From: CAZIVP01 sp964542915
Lineage (GTDB): Bacteria; Calditrichota; Calditrichia; Calditrichales; Calditrichaceae
Direction: 5' to 3'
Assembly: GCA_964542915.1 (NCBI GenBank)
Contig: CAZIVP010000007.1
Coordinates: 62,001 to 126,000 of the forward strand
DNA: 64,000 nucleotides
The notes beneath the pieces were generated by a model. That model saw only the letters and a program-made list of their open reading frames with translations, did not search any database and had not been told where the DNA came from. Below are positions 52,067 through 60,273 of the stretch, in pieces (the first letter of the stretch is position 1; every line of letters begins with the position of its first letter). Position numbers and translations under genes: made by a program.

Positions 52067-52501
52067 TTGAGCGACAGGGAAGATCGTTTTCGTAAACGCC
52101 GCTACTTTGAAGATCGCGAATATTACGACATACCGTTATTCGGAGAAGTCCATCTCGATTCCAGCCAGCACGATGCACCTTATTCCATAGGCGAAATCAT
52201 CCGCAACATCAAACGAAAAAACGATCGCACACTGACGGTTCGCGCCATGGACGACGGCCTGACGGAGGAAGGCATCCTGAACGGCGATTTTCTGACCGTT
52301 GCTTTACAATCAAAAGTGACGGACGGCAACGTTGCGGCCGTGCAACTGGGCGAACGCCTTTATATTCGTAAGGTCTATTTTGAGCGCCACCGGGTGCGGC
52401 TGGAAGGTTACGGCTCCCATCCTTCGACGCTTGTCGTCGATCGCAAGACGCCGGATTTTCAGGTTATCGGTAAGGTGGTTACGGTTATCCGGGAGTTGTA
52501 A
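52067..52501 (+). CDS. LexA/UmuD-like S24 protein without the catalytic serine
   Basis: 144 residues from a TTG start with a G-rich ribosome site (AGGGGGGGCGG). It has no DNA-binding domain. The end is an S24-like fold: LTVRAMDDGLTEEGILNGDF lines up with the LxVxGDSMxxxGIxxGD block of LexA and UmuD, but Gly64 replaces the Ser nucleophile. Lys102 (YIRKVYF) matches the general-base Lys, and FQVIGKVVTVIREL matches the last strand of LexA (QGKVVGLIREM). No Ala-Gly cleavage bond is seen. It is probably co-transcribed with lexA. It could bind LexA or a polymerase as a non-cleavable partner, but this is inference. A diverged UmuD is the alternative name. Confidence 0.7.
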   Translation: MSDREDRFRKRRYFEDREYYDIPLFGEVHLDSSQHDAPYSIGEIIRNIKRKNDRTLTVRAMDDGLTEEGILNGDFLTVALQSKVTDGNVAAVQLGERLYIRKVYFERHRVRLEGYGSHPSTLVVDRKTPDFQVIGKVVTVIREL

Positions 52502-52583
52502 GGGAACAGAGCCCGATTTCGGCAGGCCAGCTTTCTCTGTTTTTATCATAGCCAACTTCTCAGAGCCCCCCGCCCGATTTTTC

Positions 52584-52612
52584 TTGCATACCTGTCTGAC
52601 CTGTCTTATATT
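52584..52612 (+). promoter_or_regulatory. Promoter of the dinB cassette
   Basis: TTGCAT (52584-52589), 17 bases, TATATT (52607-52612). The LexA box begins four bases after it, the same geometry as at lexA. The 84-residue protein gene starts 38 bases downstream. Confidence 0.75.
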
Positions 52613-52616
52613 AAGG

Positions 52617-52630
52617 TGTACTATCGTACA
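52617..52630 (+). promoter_or_regulatory. LexA operator (SOS box) at the dinB cassette
   Basis: TGTAC-TATC-GTACA, the same 5-4-5 palindrome as at lexA with a different centre, placed over the expected transcription start. Two copies with identical arms, spacing and placement make chance unlikely. Confidence 0.82.
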
Positions 52631-52650
52631 TACCCGATAAGGTTGAAAAC

Positions 52651-52905
52651 ATGGTTTTTGAAGACATTTTCGAACCCATTGAAGTCATCAGCCATTTTAA
52701 AGAGGGCGTTATCAAACCGCTGCGCTTTAAGTGGAACGGCCGCGTCTATAAAATCCGCCGGTTCAACGGCCACTGGACAAGCCATCAGGGCTATTACAAG
52801 CAACACCATTTTTCGGTGGTCTCCGACAGCTCCGATTATTTTGAACTGATGTTCGACAGCAGCAACATGGACTGGCAGATCGCCCGGGTCTGCCTGGACG
52901 GATGA
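52651..52905 (+). CDS. Small SOS-controlled protein paired with DNA polymerase IV
   Basis: 84 residues, rich in aromatic and basic residues, no signal peptide or membrane helix. The recognisable run is PLRFKWNGRVYKIRR, W (NGHW), HHFSVVSD, YFELMFDSS, and a final WQIARVCLDG, which predicts a small beta barrel or sheet. It resembles small proteins (DUF6504-type) that accompany Y-family polymerases in other phyla, but I cannot confirm the family. It lies under the SOS operator and ends ten bases before dinB, so it is damage-induced with the polymerase. A clamp or polymerase accessory role is only a guess. Confidence 0.72.
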   Translation: MVFEDIFEPIEVISHFKEGVIKPLRFKWNGRVYKIRRFNGHWTSHQGYYKQHHFSVVSDSSDYFELMFDSSNMDWQIARVCLDG

Positions 52906-52915
52906 GAGGACGCTC

Positions 52916-54130
52916 ATGAGCAAGACCATCATGCATATCGACGCCGACGCTTTTTTTGCTTCGGTCGAACAGGGTTTCAATCCGCGGCTGCGCGGCAAGC
53001 CGGTGATTGTCGGCGGCAGCGCTCAGCAACGCGGCGTGGTGCATACGGCCAGCTACGAAGCCCGGGCCCGCGGTATCCGCACCGGTATGCCGCTCGTACA
53101 GGCCAAAGCCCTCTGCCCCGAAGCCGTTTTTCTGAAGGGCAACTACGAGCACTATCGTGCCGTTTCCCGCGTCTTTCAGGAGGTGTATCTCAAATACACG
53201 CCGCAGGTGGAGTTCACCTCTCTCGATGACGCCTATCTGGACTTTACCGGCGCAATGCATCTTTATCCGTCGCCGCTGTGGGCGGCGCGCGCCATCACCG
53301 CAGAAGTGCACGAACGGGTGGGCGTGGGGCTTTCGGTGGGCATCGGCAGCGGTAAAGTCATCGCCCGGATTGCCTCGGGACTTAAAAAACCGCGCGGCAT
53401 TGTGCACGTGCCCGCCGGCGGTGAACGGGAATTTCTGCAATCGCTGCCCGTGGATACTTTGCCCGGCATCGGGCGTATGGCCAAGGAGCGCCTGACAGAC
53501 CTGCACATTTTTACGGTGGGCGATCTGGCAGGGTTGCCGCGGCTGGTGATGGAACAGCTATTCGGACGCAACGGCGTCAAAATCTGGGAGTATGCCCGCG
53601 GCGTTGATCAACGCGACGTGCGGCGTAAAATCATTCCCAAACAGCTCAGCCGCGAAACCAGCTTTGAAGAGGACAGCGGCGATATGGGGCTTATCCGGGG
53701 CGCGCTGCACTATCTCACCGAACGCATCGCCAAAAAGCTGCGGGAACAGGAGCTGGTCTGCCGTACGGTCGCCGTGAAAATCCGCTATTCCGATTTTAAG
53801 CGCCAGGAGCGCAGCCGCACCCTTAGCCGGGCTTCCGACGACAGCGCCGCCATGTTCCGCACGGTGGAAGCGATTTTCGAAGAGCTGCGTCTGCGTCGCA
53901 TCCGTATCCGTCATGTGGGCGTTTCCGCCATGCAGATCGAACCGAAACAGTACCAGCGGTTTTTATTCGATGAATCTTCGAGACAGGAGGCGCTCAACAC
54001 AGCCGTCGATGAAATTCGCGAGCGCTTCGGCTTTATGGCGCTTTTGCCGGCGGAAACGCTGGAATTAAAGCGCAAATACCGTATGGAGCCGCACGGCTAC
54101 ATTCTGCATAACCCTGCGCTTACCCGTTAA
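52916..54130 (+). CDS. dinB: DNA polymerase IV (Y family)
   Basis: 404 residues. MHIDADAFFASVEQ carries the first metal Asp (residue 9). RGVVHTASYEARARGIRTGMP is the fingers region. The second catalytic motif is SLDDAYLD, where Asp104-Asp105 replaces the usual Asp-Glu, a mild change. GIGSGKVIARIASGLKKP and LPGIGRMAKERL (thumb helix-hairpin-helix) follow, then the little-finger domain (about 230-345). The tail has no obvious QLxLF clamp motif. It copies past damaged bases with low fidelity. The ATG at 52916 follows GAGGA. The gene is much richer in G and C than its neighbours, which may point to transfer. Under LexA control with the 84-residue protein. Confidence 0.93.
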   Translation: MSKTIMHIDADAFFASVEQGFNPRLRGKPVIVGGSAQQRGVVHTASYEARARGIRTGMPLVQAKALCPEAVFLKGNYEHYRAVSRVFQEVYLKYTPQVEFTSLDDAYLDFTGAMHLYPSPLWAARAITAEVHERVGVGLSVGIGSGKVIARIASGLKKPRGIVHVPAGGEREFLQSLPVDTLPGIGRMAKERLTDLHIFTVGDLAGLPRLVMEQLFGRNGVKIWEYARGVDQRDVRRKIIPKQLSRETSFEEDSGDMGLIRGALHYLTERIAKKLREQELVCRTVAVKIRYSDFKRQERSRTLSRASDDSAAMFRTVEAIFEELRLRRIRIRHVGVSAMQIEPKQYQRFLFDESSRQEALNTAVDEIRERFGFMALLPAETLELKRKYRMEPHGYILHNPALTR

Positions 54131-54147
54131 TTTTAAGAATGGGCGCA

Positions 54148-55650
54148 TCACACTTCTTTTTTGTCCCGGAAAAACCCGCCGGAGAGCATGGTAACCCCCG
54201 TACCCAATGCCACATACCATGTCCAGTGGACAAGCGGAGGCGTTCCGAGAACGAACGGTACAATGCTCACCAAAAGCATGGTGATGATGCCGGCGCTAAA
54301 ACCCACCAGCGCTCCGGTCTCATTGACGCGTTTGGAAAGCAGCCCCATCAAAAACGTGCCCAGCAGGCCGCCATACGTTATGGAAGCGATGCCCAGCGCA
54401 ATTTCCACCACGGACTGACTCAGACGAATAAAGATAAATGCCACCAGTACCAGTATGAGCGTCGCAACAACGGTAATCAGCCGTGAAATGAACAGTTCGT
54501 TTTTTTCGGTGGTTCGGCTGCCGAACAACGGCTTGATCAGATCCAGCATGGCCGAGCTTGAGAGCGAGCTGATCGAACCGGCCAGTGTGGACATGGCGGC
54601 CGCGAACAGACCGGCCACAATAATGCCGGTAACACCGACCGGTAAATTGTGAATGATGAAGTAGGGGAAAATCTCATCTGCCTTGATAAACGGCGCTTGT
54701 GCCGATCCCAGCGCCACGCCTTTATAAAAGACGAAAAGTAAAAGACCCACCACGAGAAAGAGGGCAAATTGAAACATCACCAGCAATCCGCTGGTAATAA
54801 TCGCTTTCTGACTGTCCTTTAACGTACGGGTTGTGAACAAACGTTGTACGATCAATTGATCCGTACCGTGGGAAGCCATGGAGAGAAAGGCGCCTCCGAT
54901 CAGGGCGCTGAATATGGTGTACGGTTCCCGGAAAAAGGCGCCGATGGAGCCGCCCACGCTAAAGTTAAAAATTTCCAATTTGTCCCCGAGATCGGCCATA
55001 CGAAAGTGAGGGGGCAGTTCGCCGATTAAGACAAACAGCGCCAAAATGGCGCCGCCGATGTAGAGGGTCATCTGCAATACATCGGCCCAGATCACGCCTT
55101 TCACGCCGCCGGTATAGGTATAAATAAGAGAAACCAGGGCAATAATGACGATCGATAGTAAATAGATATTGAAATTGGGCCACGCCCTGAACATTTCCGT
55201 AGATTTAAAAATAAGCGCCAGAGGAATGGCGGTGGCGAATAAGCGCACGCCGTCGGCGGCAATTCTGGTAAAGAGAAAAACGGTAGAGGCGAAGCGTCGC
55301 GTGCGGAAGCCGAAGCGCGTCTCCAGAAAGGAATAAGCGGTGGCCAGTTCGCCTTTCTTGTAGGCCGGTAAAAATAAAAATGCGATGATGGTGCGCGCAA
55401 CCAGATAGCCGATGGTCAATTGTAAAAAATTCAGATTAGAAATATACGCCAAGCCCGGTATGCTGATGAATGTGAGACTGCTCGTCTCAGCCGCCACGAT
55501 GGCGAAAGCCACGGCCCACCACGGTACGTTGGCGCCGCCCATAAAATAGTCTTTGGTCGAGCGTTGTTTGCCCCCGGAGAGCGATCCGATCAGAGCAACA
55601 GCCAGCAGGTAGAGAACAATAATGATCCCGTCAATCGTTGTAATGCCCAT
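54148..55650 (-). CDS. Sodium:solute symporter (SSS family)
   Basis: 500 residues from the ATG at 55650 (MGITTIDGIIIVLYLL), with GGAG upstream; a longer frame would add 36 charged residues unlike the family. About 13 helices. Conserved blocks are GGANVPWWAVAFAIVAAETSSLTFIS with the Na+-site residues, the FLPAYKKGELATAYSFLETRFG loop, RIAADGVRLFA, YTYTGGVKGVIWADVLQ, SHGTDQLIVQRLF, and FAAAMSTLAGSISSLSSSAMLD. It takes up a sugar, amino acid or carboxylate with sodium. The SGLT/sialate type (loop with ThrGlyGlyVal and HGTDQ) is suggested; the solute is not known. It converges with dinB. Confidence 0.92.
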   Translation of the reverse strand: MGITTIDGIIIVLYLLAVALIGSLSGGKQRSTKDYFMGGANVPWWAVAFAIVAAETSSLTFISIPGLAYISNLNFLQLTIGYLVARTIIAFLFLPAYKKGELATAYSFLETRFGFRTRRFASTVFLFTRIAADGVRLFATAIPLALIFKSTEMFRAWPNFNIYLLSIVIIALVSLIYTYTGGVKGVIWADVLQMTLYIGGAILALFVLIGELPPHFRMADLGDKLEIFNFSVGGSIGAFFREPYTIFSALIGGAFLSMASHGTDQLIVQRLFTTRTLKDSQKAIITSGLLVMFQFALFLVVGLLLFVFYKGVALGSAQAPFIKADEIFPYFIIHNLPVGVTGIIVAGLFAAAMSTLAGSISSLSSSAMLDLIKPLFGSRTTEKNELFISRLITVVATLILVLVAFIFIRLSQSVVEIALGIASITYGGLLGTFLMGLLSKRVNETGALVGFSAGIITMLLVSIVPFVLGTPPLVHWTWYVALGTGVTMLSGGFFRDKKEV

Positions 55651-56057
55651 TGCAAACTCCACTTTTTTGCGGTGCTTGTTTCGATACCCGAACGAAAAAG
55701 TAAAATACGGCAGAATGAAACGCGAAAAAAACGAATTTGAACGGGTTCGCCATCGCAAAGTCCACGGAAGCCTCTCCGAACCCTGCCATTATTTCATTTA
55801 TTTGTATTCAGGAATTATTATTTCCGGCTTTGCGGTTATGTATTATATTTGATTGAAGCGGTATTATTTCGAATTTAGTAGTCGGTGGTTATTCAATTGA
55901 AAGTGTTGTTACCGGCCTGAACTTTTTTATTGAAACAGATATTCAAAATAAGAAAAACTCAGCGCTGCCGGGGTTAATCTGTCTATTTTTAGATTAACTT
56001 TTATGTTGAATCGCCGAATAATAAAGATGTTGACTTTTATTCTGAAGGAGGTTGCGA
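55651..56057. other. Intergenic region between divergent symporter and receiver genes
   Basis: About 400 AT-rich bases with no ORF I can support. It must hold both divergent promoters. The clearest structure is an 8-base inverted repeat, GTTAATCT (55973-55980) and AGATTAAC (55991-55998), separated by ten bases and 60 bases before the receiver gene. GAAGGAGG at 56044-56051 is that gene's ribosome site. No tRNA-like fold was seen. Confidence 0.5.
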
Positions 56058-56429
56058 TTGGCCCAACAATTAAGAAAAGCGCTTGTCATTGATGATGAAG
56101 AAGCCCTGCGTGAAATCATTACGGAGGTGCTTGATTTGTTGGAAATTGAGGCCGTTACAGCCAAAGACGGTTATGAGGCGATCGAAATTGTCAGGAATGA
56201 ACAAAATAATCTTGGCCTGATTATTTTGGATTTGTACATGCCCAAATTATCCGGTAAAGAAACTTATGATCAACTTAAAGAACTCCTACCGGATTGTCCG
56301 GTTGTGTTCATGTCCGGTTATGACAGCAAGAATATCGACCAAGAACTGGAATTGGAGGGAAAGCGGGCTTTTCTGAAGAAACCGTTCACGATTCAGGATT
56401 TAAAATCTTCGATTGAATCCTTCTTATAG
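56058..56429 (+). CDS. Single-domain response regulator (CheY-like)
   Basis: 123 residues from the TTG at 56058 (MAQQLRKALVIDDEE), seven bases after GGAGG; a TTG two codons earlier touches the ribosome site. A single receiver domain: ALVIDDEEALREII with the acidic pair, LIILDLYMPKLSGKE with the phospho-acceptor Asp, VVFMSGYDSKN with the Ser switch residue, and FLKKPFTIQDLKSSIESFL with the conserved Lys. It resembles the receivers at the end of hybrid kinases. It converges with hydF (gap ten bases). With no output domain, it may be a phosphorelay step or act on a protein target. Confidence 0.9.
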   Translation: MAQQLRKALVIDDEEALREIITEVLDLLEIEAVTAKDGYEAIEIVRNEQNNLGLIILDLYMPKLSGKETYDQLKELLPDCPVVFMSGYDSKNIDQELELEGKRAFLKKPFTIQDLKSSIESFL

Positions 56430-56439
56430 ATATTTGTTT

Positions 56440-57702
56440 TTATGCGCCGACGCTCTTTCGTTCCGGAAGCGATTTCAGGGGTTCAGCGGAAATCCTTTCG
56501 ATGGTGGAGGGGAACGGTTGCAGGGCGCGTTCGAAAATACCCAACATGTAAGCAATCGCCACACCATAATTGGTGATGGGCGTACCCGCCTGTAAACATT
56601 GTTCAATTCTTGAATAGAGCAACCGTGGATTAAAGGTACACGAACCACAATGGATTATCAGATCGTAGGGGGACACATCTTTGGGGAAGTCATGTCCCTG
56701 GACGGTCGTAAATTCCAACGCACCGCCAACATATTCTTGCAGCCAGCGTGGAATCTTGATTCGGCCGATATCCTCTCCGATGGGGTGATGCGAACAGGCT
56801 TCAGCAATTAAAATACGGCTGCCCGGTTTGAGGTATTTGATGGCGCGTGCGCCTGCGGCAAATGTTTCCAAATCGCCTTTATACCGGGCAAACAGGATGG
56901 AAAACGAGGTAAGGGGGATCTCCGGCGGCGTCATTTGCGCTACTTCGTCAAACGCTTGGGAATCCGTTACCACCAGCGCCGGCGGTTCTTTCAGATTATC
57001 GAGCGCCGCATTCAGGTCTTTATCTTTGACAACCATACAGTAAGCATCGTGATCCAGTAGATCCCGAATGGTTTGCACCTGCGGTAAAATCAGGCGGCCC
57101 TTTGGCGCTTCCAGGTCGATGGGCACCACCAGCACCACTAATTCACCGGGCGAAATCAAATCGCCTAAAATAGATGCAGGCGTCAGAAAGGTATCGGGCA
57201 GCGATTTAATAAGGGCTTCGCGTAATTCAGCAATTCCCGTATTCTCAGTCGCCGCGGTTTGAACCGTTTTCAAGCCCTTTGCCTGCAAACGCTCGAGGTG
57301 CTTTTTCGACGGTTTGCTTTGATCCGTTTTATTGAACACCACGATAACAGGAATATTTTCCCGGGCAAAGAGGGCCAGCCATTCCTCTTCGTAAGCATCC
57401 CATTGATCGGCGACGGTTACCAGCAGCGCCACATCGCTTCGATCGATAATTTTCTGTGAACGCTCCACCCGCATTTTACCGAGCGCGCCCACATCGTCCA
57501 TACCGGCTGTATCGATAAATTGAACCGGCCCAATGGGCAGGAGCTCCATGGCTTTTTCAACGGGATCGGTGGTCGTACCGGCATGATCGGATACGATGGA
57601 TACCCTTTGGCGTGTGACGGCATTGAGAAGGGCGGATTTGCCCGCATTGCGCCGTCCGAAAATACCTATATGTAAACGCAGTCCGCGCGGTGTCTTTTGC
57701 AT
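56440..57702 (-). CDS. hydF: [FeFe]-hydrogenase maturation GTPase HydF
   Basis: 420 residues. The GTPase domain (about 8-170) has GRRNAGKSALLNAV (P-loop), DHAGTTTDPV, DTAGMDD and FNKTDQS. A dimer domain follows. The C-terminal cluster domain has EACSHHP and, about 50 residues later, IHCGSCTFN, the CxH...CxxC set that binds a [4Fe-4S] cluster and carries the di-iron precursor. HydF is the scaffold on which the 2Fe subcluster is finished before transfer to the hydrogenase. It is last in the operon after HydG (gap 25 bases), and no other gene follows on this strand. Confidence 0.96.
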   Translation of the reverse strand: MQKTPRGLRLHIGIFGRRNAGKSALLNAVTRQRVSIVSDHAGTTTDPVEKAMELLPIGPVQFIDTAGMDDVGALGKMRVERSQKIIDRSDVALLVTVADQWDAYEEEWLALFARENIPVIVVFNKTDQSKPSKKHLERLQAKGLKTVQTAATENTGIAELREALIKSLPDTFLTPASILGDLISPGELVVLVVPIDLEAPKGRLILPQVQTIRDLLDHDAYCMVVKDKDLNAALDNLKEPPALVVTDSQAFDEVAQMTPPEIPLTSFSILFARYKGDLETFAAGARAIKYLKPGSRILIAEACSHHPIGEDIGRIKIPRWLQEYVGGALEFTTVQGHDFPKDVSPYDLIIHCGSCTFNPRLLYSRIEQCLQAGTPITNYGVAIAYMLGIFERALQPFPSTIERISAEPLKSLPERKSVGA

Positions 57703-57727
57703 CTCATTATCCTCTTTCGATTATATA

Positions 57728-59149
57728 TTAAAAATAGAAATCCCGTTCATCGCTGCTATCGATTTTTTTCATTCGTTGCCTGATGCGCTCTTTCATTCGT
57801 TCGTCGTCCAGTTTGTCGAGCTCGCGTTCGATCTGCCGTGCACCGGCGCACCGGGTTTGATCGGAAGCGTAATCGTGCAAATATTCCTTTAATGTAAGAA
57901 TGCCGTTAGGCGTACAGAATCGTTCGATAAAGCCCGGAATGGAGAATTCCATAAAGTGTTTGCCGGTTCTTCCCACCCGATAACAGGCGGTGCAAAAGCT
58001 GGGCAGATAGCCGTCGTCCAGCAACTGGCGCATAACTTCATCCAGCGGCCGCAAGTCCCCCAGTTCAAACTGCTCGTTTTCGGCCGCCTGAGTTTGCGCA
58101 TCGCCGGCCTCCGTGTAGCCGCCCATTTCGATTCGGCTGCCGGCGTCGATCTGGGAGACGCCGAAGGCCATGATTTCGCGACGTAATTGCGGTTGTTCCC
58201 GCGCGGTTAAAATCAGGCCCGTATAAGGTACGGACAGTCTCAATATGGCCACGAGGCGTTTAAAGTCGTAATCATTGACAAGATAATCTTCTTTCATCTC
58301 GATGCCGTGGGCCGGCCGCAACCTCGGAAAACTGATGGTATGGGGGCCCACACCGTACCGTTCCTGCAGGAAACGGGCGTGCGCCACAAGACCGAGAACG
58401 TCGAAGCGCCAGTCGTACAGGCCGAACAACGCACCGATGCCCACGTCGTCGCAGCCCGCTTCGAAGGCCCGGTTCAAGCCGTCCAACCGCCACAAATAAT
58501 CGCCTTTAGCCGTGTTTTCCGGGTGCATGCGGCGGTAGCTTTCGTGATGATAGGTTTCCATAAAGATCTGATAAGTGCCGATCCCGGCTTCATGTACGCG
58601 ACGGTAGCCGTCAAAATCCAGCGGAGCGGCGTTGATGTTCACCCGTCGTATTTCACCGTGGTCTTTTTGTACAGCATAGACCGTTCGCACCGAGTCGGCA
58701 ATAAACGAGGCGTCGTATTTGGGATGTTCACCGAATACGAGAATAAGCCGTTTATGGCCCTTGTCCTCCAGCGCCTCCACCTGTCCGACAATCTCCTCTT
58801 TTTCAAGGGTACGCCGTACCGCTCCGGAATTGCTTCTTCTGAATGAACAATAGGCGCAGTCATTAATGCAGTAGTTGCCGATATACAAAGGCGCAAACAG
58901 AACAATACGGTTACCGTACACCCGCCTTTTAAGCGTGCGTGCGGCTTCGAAGATTTCTTCAACCAATTCTGGAGACTCTGCGGACAGCAGAACGGCCGCC
59001 TCTTCCATGGTCAGCGGTTTTTTGTCCATGCTTTTAGCAATCACCGTCCGAATCCGTGCAGCATCTTCCTTCGTATCATGAATCAGGGAATGAATATGAG
59101 CATCATCTATAAAATCAACGCCATTATTTGAAAGTTGTCGATGGCGCAT
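57728..59149 (-). CDS. hydG: [FeFe]-hydrogenase maturase HydG (radical SAM tyrosine lyase)
   Basis: 473 residues from the ATG at 59149 (AGG eight bases upstream; a GTG at 59158 sits on the ribosome site). The radical SAM motif is NYCINDCAYCSF (CxxxCxxC). EKEEIVGQVEAL, NINAAPLDFDGYRRV, FMETYHHESYRRMHP and GIGALFGLYDWRFD are HydG blocks; the related ThiH shares part of them. The C-terminal auxiliary cluster site is SFCTACYRVGRTGKHFME plus a later Cys (FCTPNG), which ThiH lacks. HydG splits tyrosine to give CO and cyanide for the H-cluster. It lies between hydE and hydF. Confidence 0.96.
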   Translation of the reverse strand: MRHRQLSNNGVDFIDDAHIHSLIHDTKEDAARIRTVIAKSMDKKPLTMEEAAVLLSAESPELVEEIFEAARTLKRRVYGNRIVLFAPLYIGNYCINDCAYCSFRRSNSGAVRRTLEKEEIVGQVEALEDKGHKRLILVFGEHPKYDASFIADSVRTVYAVQKDHGEIRRVNINAAPLDFDGYRRVHEAGIGTYQIFMETYHHESYRRMHPENTAKGDYLWRLDGLNRAFEAGCDDVGIGALFGLYDWRFDVLGLVAHARFLQERYGVGPHTISFPRLRPAHGIEMKEDYLVNDYDFKRLVAILRLSVPYTGLILTAREQPQLRREIMAFGVSQIDAGSRIEMGGYTEAGDAQTQAAENEQFELGDLRPLDEVMRQLLDDGYLPSFCTACYRVGRTGKHFMEFSIPGFIERFCTPNGILTLKEYLHDYASDQTRCAGARQIERELDKLDDERMKERIRQRMKKIDSSDERDFYF

Positions 59150-59181
59150 TGGTAACACCTTCCTTCGGTTTAATCGTTTGG

Positions 59182-60273
59182 TTATCCCAGGAGCGTTTTT
59201 CGCCGGGCTTGATAGTGTAGCGACGAGCCCGGCCCCCGGGCGCGAAATCGTCCCCCTTGCGAAAGGCAGGCATCAATACTCCGCTGGATGTCTTCGGCGG
59301 TTTCCTGCAGGCACACCCGGCGCGGATAGATATCGTACGATGCCCGGTATGCAATCGGCGTAAAATTGGGCATAATGACATTGGCGCCGCGTACTAAGCC
59401 CAGCTCCCGGCCGTTTTCACGGTCCAGCGTTACCAGAGCACTGGTGGTTGGGATATTGGTTTCGGGACATAGAAGCCGCATCAGGGCATTTACTTTATAT
59501 GTCATCAACGTGTCGTTGGGCACCTGATTTCGATGATCTTTGCCGCGCTCTAACTCTTGATGTAACGCCGTCTTTGGATGCGGTATAAACGGCCCGTTCC
59601 CGATCATATCCGGCTGCAGATCGTAAAGCGTCAACAAGTCATTGACGAGGATGTCATAATGCTGGCCGGGGATACCGATCATGATGCCGCTGCCGATCTC
59701 ATAACCAAGTGTGCGCAGACAGCGCAACATCTGCAAGCGATTCAGCCAGTTGGTATAACGGCTGGGATGAATATGTTCGAAGAGGTCTTGATCGCTGCTT
59801 TCGATTTTCAATAAATAGCGGTCGGCGCCGGCGTCCCGCCAAAGGCTCAGTTCTTCAGGCGTTCGTTCGCCCAGACTCAGGGTGACAGCCATATCATGGC
59901 GCCTTTTTATCGTTGCGATGATATCGGTCAGCCATGAGGTGCTTATACCCGGGTCTTCCCCGGATTGTAAGACCACTGTTCCATAGCCGGACCGGGCGAT
60001 GCAATCAATGGTCTTCAGAATTTCTTCTCGCTGCATACGATAGCGCGGAAGTTCAAAGTTCTCCGCATTAATGCCGCAATAGCGACAGCGACAACGGCAA
60101 TAATTGGATATTTCGATAATGCCGCGTAAATGGACGCCGTCCCCCACCGTATCATGGCGTACCCGATCTGCCTCGCGCCACAATGTCTTCAGGCGTGAGG
60201 GCTCCGTTTCGAGAAGCCATTGACGAAGCTGCTTCCGTAACAATGTTCTGTTTCCGATATTAAGTAGATTCAT
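59182..60273 (-). CDS. hydE: [FeFe]-hydrogenase maturase HydE (radical SAM)
   Basis: 363 residues. The radical SAM cysteines are in ISNYCRCRCRYCGI (CxxxCxxC). GTVVLQSGEDPG, TLSLGERTPEELSLWRDAGADRYLLKIES and GSGIMIGIPGQ are HydE/BioB-like blocks. LVRGANVIMPNFTP lies near the end, as in HydE. The start codon overlaps the stop of the upstream kinase gene (60270-60273), so the maturase is translationally coupled to the sensory genes. HydE helps make the dithiomethylamine bridge of the 2Fe subcluster. PylB is the nearest alternative, but hydG and hydF next door settle it. Confidence 0.95.
   Translation of the reverse strand: MNLLNIGNRTLLRKQLRQWLLETEPSRLKTLWREADRVRHDTVGDGVHLRGIIEISNYCRCRCRYCGINAENFELPRYRMQREEILKTIDCIARSGYGTVVLQSGEDPGISTSWLTDIIATIKRRHDMAVTLSLGERTPEELSLWRDAGADRYLLKIESSDQDLFEHIHPSRYTNWLNRLQMLRCLRTLGYEIGSGIMIGIPGQHYDILVNDLLTLYDLQPDMIGNGPFIPHPKTALHQELERGKDHRNQVPNDTLMTYKVNALMRLLCPETNIPTTSALVTLDRENGRELGLVRGANVIMPNFTPIAYRASYDIYPRRVCLQETAEDIQRSIDACLSQGGRFRARGPGSSLHYQARRKTLLG

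Noticed and set aside
51477..52178. 233-codon minus-strand ORF opposite lexA
   Set aside because: It is the antisense shadow of lexA and the next gene, both of which have clear motifs, a promoter and ribosome sites.
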